A stretch of 64,000 nt of DNA, from contig CAIMFY010000091.1 in assembly GCA_903840415.1 (NCBI GenBank), forward strand, positions 28,323 through 92,322. The letters are read 5' to 3'. The position numbers and the translations under genes are program-made. Of the stretch, positions 63,976 through 64,000 are shown in pieces; the first letter of the stretch is position 1; every line of letters begins with the position of its first letter. Below the pieces are notes generated by a model. The model saw only the letters and a program-made list of their open reading frames with translations. It made no database searches and was not told where the DNA came from. The stretch comes from an uncultured Opitutia bacterium (lineage in GTDB: Bacteria; Verrucomicrobiota; Verrucomicrobiia; Opitutales; Opitutaceae).

Positions 63976-64000
63976 ATGACGATCACCGTGGAAGCAAAGC
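63976..64000 (+). CDS. Start of a gene, cut by the window edge (antitoxin-like?)
   Basis: An ATG at 63976 opens a frame reading MTITVEAK to the edge. It directly follows the 16-base palindrome. The beginning resembles antitoxins of the Phd/YefM or AbrB type, but eight residues are far too few to decide. A true gene is supported mainly by the palindrome. Confidence 0.35.

Overview
This window looks like a chromosomal segment of a Verrucomicrobiota bacterium, most likely Opitutaceae-like. That is inference from style, not from a marker gene: high GC, many TonB-dependent receptors (one with the LSPF-type segment after its signal peptide that is frequent in Opitutaceae), sugar-breakdown genes, stand-alone CheY-like receivers, and short AT-rich snippets inside GC-rich genes. 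No rRNA, tRNA, CRISPR array, prophage or intact insertion sequence was found.

Layout. 1-5.1 kb is a vitamin B12 module: methionine synthase split into two genes (minus) and, divergently, a cobalamin riboswitch followed by a BtuB-type receptor. 5.2-9 kb holds a secreted DUF885 hydrolase and a GH127 arabinofuranosidase. 9-12.7 kb has an ECF sigma factor, a coupled small membrane protein and two convergent secreted kelch proteins. 12.8-19.7 kb carries cardiolipin synthase, an endonuclease/exonuclease/phosphatase protein, RecQ, an odd membrane protein joining a cysteine-less thioredoxin fold to a degenerate Mrr-like domain, and a YcaQ-type DNA glycosylase. 19.7-26.8 kb is a signalling island: three single receivers, two histidine kinases, a CHASE3-PAS protein without kinase, a transglutaminase-like Cys peptidase and a second ECF sigma factor. 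At 27.1-30.3 kb is an Oar-like TonB receptor with a strong terminator.

30.4-36.4 kb is a minus-strand housekeeping run: aroB, a conserved unknown, a 43-residue membrane peptide coupled to lpxA, pdxA, an IscA/ErpA protein, infC and a cell-wall amidase. 36.5-46.3 kb is a carbohydrate region: heparinase II/III-like protein, HugZ-like protein, xylose isomerase, Gfo/Idh/MocA oxidoreductase, LacI regulator and a large TonB receptor. 46.4-51.1 kb holds two TMTC-like membrane proteins with TPR tails around a DPM1-like glycosyltransferase, a candidate protein-glycosylation module. 51.2-57.3 kb has a lipoprotein, then a deoxy-sugar (L-rhamnose/L-fucose type) oxidative pathway with transporter and the stump of a deleted dehydrogenase. 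57.3-59.8 kb is an AT-rich spacer and accB-accC. The rest holds a YchJ-like SEC-C protein, a PL22-like secreted protein, two more receivers, a secreted protein of unknown function, and the first codons of a gene behind a perfect palindrome.

Start codons were moved downstream of the longest open frame where a signal peptide, known domain start or overlap argued for it. Functions rest on motif recognition by eye; no database search was run.
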